Positions 8,327 through 16,875 of a stretch of 64,000 nt of DNA are shown one piece after another (positions within the stretch are counted from its first letter, which is position 1; each line of letters begins with the position of its first letter). A program made the translations under genes and the position numbers. Below the pieces are notes generated by a model, which worked only from the letters and a program-made list of their open reading frames with translations, made no database searches and had not been told where the DNA came from. Source of the DNA: an uncultured Actinomycetes bacterium (lineage in GTDB: Bacteria > Actinomycetota > Thermoleophilia > Miltoncostaeales > Miltoncostaeaceae); assembly GCA_903943955.1 (NCBI GenBank), contig CAJAPZ010000072.1, positions 1 through 64,000 on the forward strand. The letters run 5' to 3'.

Positions 8327-8581
8327 TTATGCGCCTGCGAGTTCCGCCAAGTGCGATCGCAGGTCGTCCAGCGATTCCTCCTGCGCGGCATGCACGATCT
8401 CGGGCTCCTCAATCAGTGCGCAGCGCTGCATCGGGTTGAGACGGTTGGTCACATACGGATCAGCAACGATTTCCGACAGAGAACGCCCCTGCTTGAGCTG
8501 GCCCACGCAGTACTCGGTCAGGCGCTTGTGCGCAGCCGTCGGGTCGCTCAACAGCCGTGAAATCTCTTCCTTGATGCTCAT
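8327..8581 (-). CDS. 84-aa soluble protein of unknown function
   Basis: Not recognised. It is a short, mostly helical, acidic protein (MSIKEEISRLL at the start, EESLDDLRSHLAEL at the end) with two Cys (C25, C54). It has a strong ribosome-binding site, GGAGG, seven bases before the ATG, and the ATG overlaps the HtpX stop as ATGA. It is therefore probably made together with HtpX, and sits between HtpX and the kinase system on the same strand. A role as adaptor or substrate of HtpX is only a guess. Confidence 0.7.
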   Translation of the reverse strand: MSIKEEISRLLSDPTAAHKRLTEYCVGQLKQGRSLSEIVADPYVTNRLNPMQRCALIEEPEIVHAAQEESLDDLRSHLAELAGA

Positions 8582-9477
8582 GCGATTACCTCCTGGTGCC
8601 GGGCCGACAGGAGCGGGGCGAGCGCGCGCAGGCGTCGGATTCGCTCGTCCATCGGCGGGTGGGTCGAGAACAATTTCGAGGTGCCACGGCCATGCAGTGC
8701 CGCAAGCGGGTTGACGATGTACATGGGCGCCGCTGCCGGATTGACCTGCATGGGCACTTGCTCGGCACCGCGTTGCAGGTTCTCGAGGGCGCTCGCAAGC
8801 GGCTCGGGATCGCCCAGCAGTTCGGCTCCCGTGAGATCGGCCTGATATTCGCGCTGGCGGGAGATGGCCAACTGGATGATTGTGGCGGCGATTGGCGCGA
8901 TGATCATTGCGGCAAGCGTGCCGATGATCCCAAGCCCGCCTTCGTCATCCCCCCCGAACAGCATTGAGAACTGGAGCCACGTGGCGATGGCCGCGATCGC
9001 CCCGGCCACCATTGCCGCGACGCTCGCGATAAGGATGTCGCGATTGCGGATATGCGCCATCTCGTGCGCAAGCACTCCTTCCAACTCGCGCATGGTCAGC
9101 TGGTGCTGAATGCCCTGGGTCACGGCGATGGCCGAGTGCCGCGGATTGCGTCCGCAGGCGAACGCATTGGCCTGCTGGTCGGGCGTGATGTAGACGCCGG
9201 GCATCGGAACGCCTGCGCGATCTGCCAGACGGCCGATCATGGCGTGAAGCTCCGGGGCCTGTTCCGCCGACACAGGGACAGCATGCGCCATCTTCAGAGC
9301 GATAGATCCGCTGCCCCAATACATCGCAAAGTTGAAGACCACCGCGACGGTGGCCATCAGGAGAATTCCCGATGCCCCGCCGATCACACCGCCGAGAAGA
9401 ATGAGCACGGCGGTGAGCGCAGCCATGAGTAACGCCGTCTTGGTGTAATTCCAGGCCGTCATTGCACCTGTGGTCAT
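8578..9477 (-). CDS. htpX: HtpX-type membrane zinc metalloprotease (M48)
   Basis: The enzyme degrades damaged membrane proteins. From ATG 9477 (GGAGG with ideal spacing) it has 299 aa. Two membrane segments (about 10-50) precede the catalytic domain. The zinc site HEMAH is in VLAHEMAHIRNRD, and the downstream helix with the third ligand is EYQADLTGAELLGD. Two more membrane segments lie between them. Conserved ANAFACGRNPRHSAIAVTQG is present. An upstream extension of the frame to 10209 runs antisense to the lipoprotein gene and is not real. It is translationally coupled to the 84-aa gene. Confidence 0.95.
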   Translation of the reverse strand: MTTGAMTAWNYTKTALLMAALTAVLILLGGVIGGASGILLMATVAVVFNFAMYWGSGSIALKMAHAVPVSAEQAPELHAMIGRLADRAGVPMPGVYITPDQQANAFACGRNPRHSAIAVTQGIQHQLTMRELEGVLAHEMAHIRNRDILIASVAAMVAGAIAAIATWLQFSMLFGGDDEGGLGIIGTLAAMIIAPIAATIIQLAISRQREYQADLTGAELLGDPEPLASALENLQRGAEQVPMQVNPAAAPMYIVNPLAALHGRGTSKLFSTHPPMDERIRRLRALAPLLSARHQEVIA

Positions 9478-9544
9478 CGATCCTCCATGTCGTGACGCGA
9501 TGTCCGGGGACGCACCCCGCGCGCCTGCAAGTATAAGAGTGACT

Positions 9545-10156
9545 ATGGAAACCCTCCGGCGATCGCCCGTTATGCGTTGGTTCAGTTCGGCCGCCCTTGC
9601 GGCCACGTGCGGGATCGTTCTCACCGGCTGTTCGCTGGGGGGGCAGCAGGAGCAGCAGACCCGCGTGGCGGAGCCCGCCACCGTCGTGGGCGTGCTCCCC
9701 ACCCGACCAGGCCTCACCCCCGCTGGCCCCATCCGCGCCGTTGACGCGCAGGGATTTACCGCGGCGCAGCTCGGGCGCCCTGATTCGGCCCTCACCACCA
9801 ATCTGGAGCAGGCGGGCTTCCTCCGGGGCGCCACGCGCGAGTGGACCGGCCCGAAGGGCGCGAGGCTCGTGGCAGTGGTCGGCCTGTGGGATGACGGGAG
9901 CGCGGCGGCATCACTCGGCGGTGCCGTGGCCGATGCGGTAGTGCCTGAGGGCACGCCGTGGACGCCATCGCAGTACGGCGGGTCGCAGGGTTCACGGACC
10001 GACAACGCGCGGGCACTCAGCGTGGTGGTCGGTCGTGTGTCGCTGTTCCTCCGTGCCACCGGCCCGGTTGACGACGCCGCAGTACTGCGCCAGATGGATC
10101 TGATGTTCCAGACTGCGTCGGGGATGGATCGCCGGGGGACCTCGTCAAATGGGTAA
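9545..10156 (+). CDS. Putative lipoprotein of unknown function
   Basis: From ATG 9545 the protein has 203 aa. It starts with a signal peptide and the lipobox LTGCS, so it should be lipid-anchored on the outer face of the membrane. The mature part (ARLVAVVGLWDDGSAAASLGG and later ALSVVVGRVSLFLRATG) has no motif I can name. TATAAG lies seven bases before the ATG, compatible with a leaderless start, and the gene is divergent from htpX. Its 3' end overlaps hflX by 8 bases. Confidence 0.72.
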   Translation: METLRRSPVMRWFSSAALAATCGIVLTGCSLGGQQEQQTRVAEPATVVGVLPTRPGLTPAGPIRAVDAQGFTAAQLGRPDSALTTNLEQAGFLRGATREWTGPKGARLVAVVGLWDDGSAAASLGGAVADAVVPEGTPWTPSQYGGSQGSRTDNARALSVVVGRVSLFLRATGPVDDAAVLRQMDLMFQTASGMDRRGTSSNG

Positions 10157-11510
10157 GCAATCCGCACCCCTCGACGGCGACCTGCAGCGCACCTATCGCG
10201 GGCGGGCATGGCGTGATGAGGAACCCGACCGGCGCCTGCTGCTGGATACCAACGTCGAGGAGAAGGCGGTGCTCATCGCATCGCTCAACTGTTCCGCGGT
10301 GGAGGAAGCGGATCGCCTCACCGAGATGGGCGAACTGCTGCGCACCGCGGGGGCCACCGTCGTCCACCGCGTCGTGCAGCACCGCGAGCGCCCTGATCCC
10401 CGCCTGTACCTGGGAAAGGGGCGGCTTGAGGAACTGTCGGAGTGGGTGAAGGAGCACAAGCCCAACGTGGTGGTGGCTGAGGGTGACCTGGCAGCCGGTC
10501 AGCAACGGCATCTGGAGGACAAGCTCAATACGCGCGTGGTGGACCGCACCGGAATCATCCTCGACATCTTCGCCCTGCATGCCAAGTCGGCGGAGGGAAA
10601 GCTGCAGGTGGAGCTGGCGCAGATGGAGTACTCGTACTCGCGCCAGGAGGGCCTGTGGCAACACCTCGAGCGGCTCGGCGGCGGTGTGGGCACACGAGGC
10701 CCCGGTGAGAGCCAGCTGGAATCGGACCGGCGCATGATCCGCGAGCGCATGGGGGTGCTGCGAAAGCGTCTGCAGGAGGCGGCGAAAAGCCGCGACACCA
10801 TGCGCGAGGAGCGCATGGCCTCGGCCGTCACGCGCGTGGCGCTGGCCGGCTACACAAATGCCGGGAAGTCGAGCCTCATGAATGCGCTCACCGGTGCCGA
10901 GGTAGACGTGAACAACGCGCTGTTCGAGACGCTGGACGCCACCACGCGCGCATTCTCACAGGATGGCGTGAAGGTGCTGGTGTCCGACACCGTCGGCTTT
11001 ATCCGCCACCTGCCCCACCAGCTGGTCGAGTCATTCCGCTCCACCCTCGACGAGGTACGTGACGCCCACCTCATCCTTCATGTGGCCGACGCGTCAGAGG
11101 ACGACGAGGGGCGCGAGGCCCGCGCGAAGGCCGTGGTGGAGGTGCTCGACGAGATCGGTGCCGGCGAGGTGCCGCACCTGCAGGTGATGAACAAATGCGA
11201 TCTCCTTGACATTGAGGACCTCGACGCCCTTCGGCGTCAGTACCCCACCGCGATCTTCACCTCTGCCATCTCGGGTGAGGGCCTCGATGATCTGCGCGAT
11301 CGGCTGCTCGCCACGGCCCGCGCGCGATGGGACCGTGTTGTGCTCGAAGTCCCCTACTCCCGGGGTGACGTCATCTCGGCCATCTACTCCGCCGGACGCG
11401 AGGTCACCCAGGAAGCCGGGCCCGAGGGCACGCTCATCCGCGCACTCATGCCCCCGGTTGATGCGGCCCGCGTGCGGGCACTCGCCGCCAGGGAACGCCA
11501 GTCGCCGTAA
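10149..11510 (+). CDS. hflX: HflX ribosome-associated GTPase
   Basis: HflX splits stalled or hibernating ribosomes using GTP. The 453-aa protein has the N-terminal HflX domain (about 30-190), including the glycine-rich GGGVGTRGPGESQLE, a coiled-coil linker rich in Arg/Lys, then the G domain: G1 GYTNAGKS at 234-241, G3 DTVGF, G4 NKCD at 348-351, and G5-like SAISGEG. An HflX C-terminal part follows. Length and order are standard. The ATG overlaps the end of the lipoprotein gene. Confidence 0.97.
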   Translation: MGKQSAPLDGDLQRTYRGRAWRDEEPDRRLLLDTNVEEKAVLIASLNCSAVEEADRLTEMGELLRTAGATVVHRVVQHRERPDPRLYLGKGRLEELSEWVKEHKPNVVVAEGDLAAGQQRHLEDKLNTRVVDRTGIILDIFALHAKSAEGKLQVELAQMEYSYSRQEGLWQHLERLGGGVGTRGPGESQLESDRRMIRERMGVLRKRLQEAAKSRDTMREERMASAVTRVALAGYTNAGKSSLMNALTGAEVDVNNALFETLDATTRAFSQDGVKVLVSDTVGFIRHLPHQLVESFRSTLDEVRDAHLILHVADASEDDEGREARAKAVVEVLDEIGAGEVPHLQVMNKCDLLDIEDLDALRRQYPTAIFTSAISGEGLDDLRDRLLATARARWDRVVLEVPYSRGDVISAIYSAGREVTQEAGPEGTLIRALMPPVDAARVRALAARERQSP

Positions 11511-11519
11511 GGTGGCCCG

Positions 11520-11533
11520 CGGGTGAGCACCCG
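11520..11533. terminator. Short hairpin between convergent hflX and transpeptidase genes
   Basis: CGGGT-GAGC-ACCCG forms a five-pair stem with a tetraloop, 10 bases after the hflX stop and 13 before the stop of the convergent gene. No T-run follows on either side, so it would be a weak or Rho-assisted bidirectional terminator. Confidence 0.35.
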
Positions 11534-11545
11534 GAGCGACGCGGT

Positions 11546-12535
11546 TCAGCGGATGAAGACGGGGGTACCGACCTGCACACGTGGGTACAGGTTCTCCACA
11601 TCCGCGATGTACATGCGGATACAGCCATGCGATGCGGCCGAGCCGATCGACGACGGGTTCGGGGTGCCATGCATTCCGATGCCCGGGGCGGAGGTGCCGA
11701 TCCAGCGGGTGCCCAGCGGATTGCTCGAGCCGGGAGGAACGGGGCCCAAACCAGCAGCCCACGGCGAACTGGGCGGGAACCAGGTGGGGTTCATCTGCTT
11801 CTCGATCACGCGAAAGTTGCCCGTGGGAGTGGGATAGGCGGGTTGGCCAACCGCGACCGGGTACGTGCGGATGCGCCGGGTCCCCGAATAGAGCCGCAGC
11901 TTGAAGTTCTGCCGGGTCACTACGACCACCGGCCCGATTGATGTGACCTCGGGGGCCACCCGCGTCTCGGGCAGCGCATACGGGGTGGCGGGGCGAGCCG
12001 TGACGAGGGCGGGAGCCAGAAGCGCCACCGCCCGTGACACGTCAACGGTGTGGCCGAAGGTGGCCTTGCGCACCACCGGGCGAAAGGCACGGTTCAATGT
12101 GACGGTGGCATCTCGGGCTGGGATATCGATCCGGCTCGCCCGCCACTCGATGACGTCCCGCAGCTTTGACTTACTGATGGTCTCGACAAGGGGAATATTG
12201 GTGATCGTCCCGGGGGCGGGCACCGCCTGCATGGCAGCAATGACCGCCGCGTCCACATCGGCCGCATATCCCGCGGCATCCGGATCGATCTCCAGCGCAC
12301 GGCCATGGAACGTGAGCGGCATGGCGGCACGGTGCGGCGCGACGATGGTGTTGAGCACGAGCCCCTTCGCGTCGGTGGCCGCGAGCCCCGAGACATCCAG
12401 CCCCGCGATGGAGACGCCGACGGGGATCGTGCCCTCGGGCAGCGGCGTCGCCTGCTGGGCAAACGCGCACGCGGGAAGTGCCAGAAAGATGGCACCCGCG
12501 GCGAGGGCACGGACGCTGGGGTGAATCACTGACAC
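11546..12535 (-). CDS. L,D-transpeptidase (YkuD) with N-terminal PG-binding domain
   Basis: This exported 329-aa enzyme makes 3-3 cross-links in peptidoglycan or attaches proteins to it. It has a signal peptide ending near AFAQQ, a domain at about 45-110 resembling the PG_binding_4 module found with VanW/YkuD proteins, then the YkuD domain (about 200-329). The catalytic motif is GIGMHGTPNPSSIGS followed by SHGCIRM, which supplies the His and Cys. GTG 12535 was chosen because GGAG lies six bases upstream; GTG 12529 is the alternative. It converges with hflX and diverges from the RsbW-like gene. Confidence 0.9.
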   Translation of the reverse strand: MSVIHPSVRALAAGAIFLALPACAFAQQATPLPEGTIPVGVSIAGLDVSGLAATDAKGLVLNTIVAPHRAAMPLTFHGRALEIDPDAAGYAADVDAAVIAAMQAVPAPGTITNIPLVETISKSKLRDVIEWRASRIDIPARDATVTLNRAFRPVVRKATFGHTVDVSRAVALLAPALVTARPATPYALPETRVAPEVTSIGPVVVVTRQNFKLRLYSGTRRIRTYPVAVGQPAYPTPTGNFRVIEKQMNPTWFPPSSPWAAGLGPVPPGSSNPLGTRWIGTSAPGIGMHGTPNPSSIGSAASHGCIRMYIADVENLYPRVQVGTPVFIR

Positions 12536-12685
12536 GGAGTACTCCAGGACATCGGATCGGGACAGGTCCGATGGTAGCCCTCGCCTACGGCGCGCTCGCA
12601 CACACGGGTACGCAGGCCACCAACCAGTGTTACCGGTGACCACATGCAGGGCGATGCCGGGTGTGCGGCGTATTGTCGGGTTAAC

Positions 12686-13093
12686 GTGATTGCGGATTCG
12701 CACCACATCGAGGCGACCATCGGCGCCGACCCCTCGGAGATCGCCCCCGTGAGAGCGGCGGTGCACGACCTCGCGCAGCGTGCCGGGTTCGGCGACCGTG
12801 CCGACGATCTGGCGCTCGCCATCGACGAACTGATCGCCAATGCGCAGGAGCATGGCGCTGCCCCCATTCATGTGGTGGCCGACGCCGGTGCGGGCCTCCA
12901 CATCAAGGTGAGCGACTCCGGTGGCGGCTTCGACTGGAGCGAGGCCGTACAGGAGCACCCGCCCCGTCCCCACGCCCGTCGCGGTCGTGGTCTCTGGATC
13001 GTGCGTCAGCTGGTTGACAGGGTCACCGTGGACCGCGGCGGCGGCGATGGCACCACGTGCGTGCGCATCGATCTGCACCAGCAGGCCGCCTGA
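12686..13093 (+). CDS. RsbW-like ATP-binding (HATPase_c_2) regulatory protein
   Basis: A 135-aa single-domain GHKL ATPase of the anti-sigma/serine-kinase type. The N box is DLALAIDELIANAQEHG, G1 is VSDSGGGF, and the glycine-rich lid is ARRGRGLWIVRQLVD. Such proteins bind a sigma factor or phosphorylate an antagonist; no partner sigma or STAS protein is next to it. The start is uncertain: GTG 12686 gives the usual length, ATG 12644 adds 14 unlikely residues. Confidence in the fold is high, in the target low. Confidence 0.85.
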   Translation: MIADSHHIEATIGADPSEIAPVRAAVHDLAQRAGFGDRADDLALAIDELIANAQEHGAAPIHVVADAGAGLHIKVSDSGGGFDWSEAVQEHPPRPHARRGRGLWIVRQLVDRVTVDRGGGDGTTCVRIDLHQQAA

Positions 13094-13096
13094 CTC

Positions 13097-14752
13097 TTAG
13101 CGGCGCCCCGCCCGCGCGCCGATGCGCTCCAGCCATCGGGCGCCCTTCTCGCGCCGCTGGTCCAACTCATCGGCACTTGCCTCGCTCACGCTCTTGACCC
13201 CGCTCAAGCGGTTGAGCTCGCCGTTGACCTGCGCGTGCGTCATGCCTGCGGCACCCGCGATGGCGCGTACGATTACGGAGTTGGCATCGCGAAGCATACG
13301 GCGACGCTGTACCGGGGTGAGGCCCGAGGCGTCGGGGGCACCAACCTCGAGGTGCGGCGCCTCCATCAACTGCAGATCGAATCCATCGTCCTCAGGATCC
13401 TCGTCATCAAGCGACCCGAACAGACCCAGGTGCTCGTCGGCGCGGTGCACGACGGCCTCACCTGAGGGCGTCGCCGAGACCGCGGAGAACAACGACATCT
13501 GCTCGTCCTCGCGCGCCGTGCGCACCTCATCGAGGAGTCCGTCGGCCTCGCCGTCATCGTGCTCGCCCATCTTCTTCAGGAAGTGCCGGCGCTCCTCCGC
13601 GATGCCCATGGCGTGGGCACGAAGGCGCGGGTCATCGGGCATGAACATGTAGGACGGCTGGCGGTCATGACCTGGCACCCAGCGCACGATGCGCCCGACG
13701 GCCTGGCGGAAGAACAGCTCAGTGGTTGTGGTGGTGGCAAACACACCCACGCGAAGCCGCGGGATATCCACCCCCTCGCTCACCATGCGCACAGCCACCA
13801 GCCATGGATCGCGGTTCATGGCAAATACTGAGATGCGCTGGGATGCGGTGGGGTCGTCGCTGGTGACGACTACGGCCTTCACACCCAGGCGCTCGCGGAT
13901 AATCTTGGCCACCCCCCGAGCATGGTCGCGATCCATCGCGATGACCAGGCCACCGGCTTCCGGATGCGTCTGGCGCACATCTGCCAACTGGGCGTGGGCC
14001 CGTACAAGGGCGTCGGGCATCCACTCACCCGACGCATCAAGCGCCGTGCGAAGGCGCTGGGAGGCCAGGCGCGGGTCGAGGGCATCGTCAAATGACGCCG
14101 ACTGTGTACTGCCGTCGGGGCCGATCCACTCCATCTCGCCACCCAGCCGTGGGAAGTGCACCGGCCGCACCACACCGCGGTCGGCGAGTGCCGGGCCATA
14201 TCCGTACTCCACGTCGGGCTCCGCCTCGCCGCTCGCGTCGTAGTACACGAAAGGAATCGCAAGGCTGTCTGATCGAAATGGCGTACCCGAGAGGCACAGG
14301 CGTACAGCGGCCGCCTCACAGGCGCTCCTCACACCGTCGCCCCACGCCCGCTCATCCCCCGCATGGTGGATCTCATCCAGCACCACAAACGCCCCGGTCG
14401 CAATCGTTCGTACGGCGAGCGCCGACTGCGCCATCTGCTGGTAGGTGGTGACAATGCCGTGCACCTCTGCCGGCAGCGGCTCACCCGCGATCCACGCCGG
14501 GTCAAGGTGCAGGCCGAACCGCTCAGCCGCAGCGGCCCACTGCCCCTTCAGATGCTGCGTCGGCGCCACCACCACAAGGCTGCGACCGGGATGCGCGGCC
14601 AGATCCTGCCGCGCCGCGGCGAGCGCGAAGGTGGTCTTCCCCGCTCCCGGTGTGGCCACCGCCAGGAAATCATCTCCATCGCGCGAGGCAAACGCATCGA
14701 GTGCGTTCTTCTGCCACTTGCGGAGGCGGATTGTTCGGCTGGTGGCTCCCAA
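13097..14752 (-). CDS. DEAD/DEAH-type superfamily 2 helicase
   Basis: The 551-aa protein has RecA-like domain 1 (about 10-185) with Walker A ATPGAGKTT (33-41), motif Ia-like VVAPTQHLKGQW, motif II DEIHH and motif III SGTPF, and RecA-like domain 2 (about 250-385) with ISVFAMN, VSEGVDIPRLRVGV and RQAVGRIVR. The tail is acidic and contains a second small helical domain (about 475-551; LTPVQRRRMLRDANSVI). The ResIII-like core resembles restriction and XPB-type helicases, but no nuclease or methylase gene is nearby, so a general DNA/RNA role is more likely than restriction. Confidence 0.9.
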   Translation of the reverse strand: MGATSRTIRLRKWQKNALDAFASRDGDDFLAVATPGAGKTTFALAAARQDLAAHPGRSLVVVAPTQHLKGQWAAAAERFGLHLDPAWIAGEPLPAEVHGIVTTYQQMAQSALAVRTIATGAFVVLDEIHHAGDERAWGDGVRSACEAAAVRLCLSGTPFRSDSLAIPFVYYDASGEAEPDVEYGYGPALADRGVVRPVHFPRLGGEMEWIGPDGSTQSASFDDALDPRLASQRLRTALDASGEWMPDALVRAHAQLADVRQTHPEAGGLVIAMDRDHARGVAKIIRERLGVKAVVVTSDDPTASQRISVFAMNRDPWLVAVRMVSEGVDIPRLRVGVFATTTTTELFFRQAVGRIVRWVPGHDRQPSYMFMPDDPRLRAHAMGIAEERRHFLKKMGEHDDGEADGLLDEVRTAREDEQMSLFSAVSATPSGEAVVHRADEHLGLFGSLDDEDPEDDGFDLQLMEAPHLEVGAPDASGLTPVQRRRMLRDANSVIVRAIAGAAGMTHAQVNGELNRLSGVKSVSEASADELDQRREKGARWLERIGARAGRR

Positions 14753-14797
14753 GACGGCAGGACCCTACCCGGCGAACCCCACCTCGCCACGATTGCG

Positions 14798-15199
14798 TCA
14801 GGCCGGAGCAGTGCCCCCGTCGGCAGCAAGGCCGCCGACACGGATGACATCACGCATCGAGAGAATTCCCACGAGTTCGGGCCCGTCGAACACCAACACG
14901 TGCCGGATGCCGTGGCGCACCATCTGGTCGGCAGCCGTTGCGAGGGGCCATTCGGGTGCCGCCGTGATGAGCGACCCCGTCATGTGGTCCTCTACCAGCT
15001 CGGCGTCAACGTCCAGCCCTGCAGCCAGCGCTTTCAGCAGATCGCGCTCAGTGATGACACAGGGCCCGGGGAGATCCGGGTCCATCACAACCGATGCACC
15101 AGTGCGGTTCTCGATCATCCGCTCGGCTGCCTGGCGCAGCGTGTGCGCCGGGCCGACCATTGCATTCAGCGCGCTCATTGCGTCTCGTACCTGCGTCAT
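14798..15199 (-). CDS. CBS-domain pair protein
   Basis: The 133-aa protein is almost entirely two CBS motifs (about 5-65 and 72-130), with the typical ends VITERDLLKAL and GILSMRDVIR. CBS pairs bind adenosine nucleotides and regulate enzymes or act as energy sensors. No partner domain is fused. The ATG at 15199 fits the family start; an upstream extension is not protein-like. It diverges from rpoZ. Confidence 0.88.
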   Translation of the reverse strand: MTQVRDAMSALNAMVGPAHTLRQAAERMIENRTGASVVMDPDLPGPCVITERDLLKALAAGLDVDAELVEDHMTGSLITAAPEWPLATAADQMVRHGIRHVLVFDGPELVGILSMRDVIRVGGLAADGGTAPA

Positions 15200-15257
15200 T
15201 GCATGATTGTGCCATACCGCACAATCACCGTCAACTGCCATCGCCCCGCGGGAGCGC

Positions 15258-15263
15258 TACACT
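15258..15263 (+). promoter_or_regulatory. Putative -10 box of rpoZ
   Basis: TACACT is 34 bases before the rpoZ ATG. The message would have a leader of about 28 bases containing the GGAGG ribosome-binding site at 15289-15293. It contrasts with the leaderless pattern seen at other genes. Confidence 0.45.
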
Positions 15264-15297
15264 CCGCTGCTGCTCATGGAATGACCTTGGAGGTTTG

Positions 15298-15822
15298 ATG
15301 CTCTACGGACGTCGTCTGGACGAAGCGCTCGAGCACGTCGACGGAAGCCGATACGCGTTGGTGCATGCTGTTTCGAAGCGCGCGCGCCAGATCACGCTGT
15401 GGCTCACGGCCGACCCGGCAGAGTTGCGCTCCGAGGATGCGCCGCCGCCCGCACCGGGCGAGTTTTCGTCCCGCGACCCCGTCGCCCTTGCTGAGGCCGA
15501 GATCCTCGCCGGCGAGGTTGACGTGCGCTGGAATCCCGATGGCAGTCCCGAGGAGCGCGAGCTGCCCGAGGCCACCGCATTCGAGGCGGACCCGCTGCTG
15601 CTCGAGCTTGACGATGACGAGGCGTTCGAGGTGGACGACTCCCCCGCCGCCGGTGCCACCAGCCTGGCCGAGGCCCTCGAGGCAGTTGCCTCGGGCGAGG
15701 CCACGACCGTGGAGGCCGCCAGCGACGCAAGCATCGTCGAGGCCGGCGAGGAAACCGTGGATGACCTCGATGCAGACGTTGACGCCGACCTCGACGCGGC
15801 CCCGGACCCCGAGGCCGCGTAG
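15298..15822 (+). CDS. rpoZ: RNA polymerase omega subunit with long acidic C-terminal tail
   Basis: Omega helps fold and hold the beta-prime subunit. Residues 1-40 carry the omega signature: YGRRLDEALEHV, then GSRYALVHAVSKRARQI, matching the conserved RYxLVxxxAKRARQI helix. Actinobacterial omegas are usually about 90-110 aa; this one has 174. The extra part, from about residue 45, is very rich in Asp and Glu (ELDDDEAFEVDD, DDLDADVDADLD) with Ala, and is probably disordered. The start at 15298 is fixed by GGAGG four bases upstream. The annotation rests on the N-terminal motif. Confidence 0.85.
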   Translation: MLYGRRLDEALEHVDGSRYALVHAVSKRARQITLWLTADPAELRSEDAPPPAPGEFSSRDPVALAEAEILAGEVDVRWNPDGSPEERELPEATAFEADPLLLELDDDEAFEVDDSPAAGATSLAEALEAVASGEATTVEAASDASIVEAGEETVDDLDADVDADLDAAPDPEAA

Positions 15823-15846
15823 TCCGCGTGCGACGGTGAGTGCCCG

Positions 15847-16848
15847 ATGATCTCGGGCCTCACCGTCGCAGATCTGGCCCGCGACCCGCACGAGGTCGCA
15901 CGGGCGCTCCCGGCATGGCGCCGGGGCGACGCCGACGAGGCAGTGATGGCCACGCTCGATCTGGCTGCGCGCCATATGCATGACCGGGCCCCGGTCATCT
16001 GGATCTGGAGTGGTCCCACTCCAGACGACTGCCCCTCCTGGATCCTTCCCATACGTGCCACGCAGGCCATGGCATTCGGTCCCCGTGGGCCTGCCCGGGT
16101 GCTCATGCATGCGCTCCGGGCAGCCGTGGAGGCAGGTGTGCTCGCCGAGGCCGTGAGCGTGCTCGACTGGCATGGCTTCGTGCTGCTCACCCTCCCGAAC
16201 CTGGACGATGAGATCGCGCCGCTCGCGCTGACTGAAGCCTGCGCCGATGCAGACGCGGTTGTGCTGGCCCCACTCCCCGCATCACTCCGCCCGGACGGCG
16301 AGGACATCCCTCTCGTCGGGCCGCCCCCCCATCTGGACGCCGCCGACCCGCTGGCGGTGCTGTCACGGGGCACGTGGTCGCACCCCATCCGGGTTGCACT
16401 CACCCTGGCAGCCCACGGGCAATCGATCGACGCCCCCTCATACCCCGCCGAGATGGTGTCGGAGCTCCGACGCTGGGGGCTCGATGGAACCCCGCCCCCG
16501 CCCGGGGCCGCGAGCCTGGCCATTGAGGACGACCCCTGCCCCCGGCGCAGGCGCGCGCGCACCGTGCTGCGACGCCTGCTGCGCATGGGCAAGGTGGGCG
16601 ACCAGCACCACACTGAGTTCGACAACCTCTACCGCGGAGTGGCCGCCGATGACCGGCGCGGCGCGCTGGAGGTGGGCGAGGCGCTCGTCCGCGCGGGCCT
16701 CTTGGGGGAGAAGCCCAGCGTGGGCCAACGGCATGTGTACCTGCGGCGCGATTCGCTCCCCGACATCCACGCGCTCATCGATCGTGGGGAGACGCGCGAT
16801 ACCGTGCTCGCCGGGGAGTGGACCGCCCCTGGACCCGGCGAGGCCTGA
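15847..16848 (+). CDS. 333-aa protein of unknown function downstream of rpoZ
   Basis: Not recognised. It starts 24 bases after the rpoZ stop and is probably in its transcript. The N-terminal two thirds mixes helices with hydrophobic strands (APVIWIWSGP, SVLDWHGFVLLTLP) without membrane segments. A basic helical stretch at about 236-255 (RRRRARTVLRRLLRMGK) leads into a C-terminal winged-helix-like region (ALEVGEALVRAGLLGE, GQRHVYLRRDSLPDIHALI). Codon use matches the neighbours, and it is clearly coding. Nucleic-acid binding by the C-terminal part is inferred. Confidence 0.75.
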   Translation: MISGLTVADLARDPHEVARALPAWRRGDADEAVMATLDLAARHMHDRAPVIWIWSGPTPDDCPSWILPIRATQAMAFGPRGPARVLMHALRAAVEAGVLAEAVSVLDWHGFVLLTLPNLDDEIAPLALTEACADADAVVLAPLPASLRPDGEDIPLVGPPPHLDAADPLAVLSRGTWSHPIRVALTLAAHGQSIDAPSYPAEMVSELRRWGLDGTPPPPGAASLAIEDDPCPRRRRARTVLRRLLRMGKVGDQHHTEFDNLYRGVAADDRRGALEVGEALVRAGLLGEKPSVGQRHVYLRRDSLPDIHALIDRGETRDTVLAGEWTAPGPGEA

Positions 16849-16875
16849 CCACGCGCCGCGGGCAGGAGGCCGGGC

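Noticed and set aside
13097-14752. Restriction-modification or defence helicase
   Set aside because: The helicase core resembles ResIII proteins, but no nuclease, methylase or other defence gene is adjacent.
15303-16625. Minus-strand open frame rich in Ser/Ala/Arg opposite rpoZ and the 333-aa gene
   Set aside because: Composition is that of an antisense shadow of the Asp/Glu-rich omega tail, with no domain pattern.
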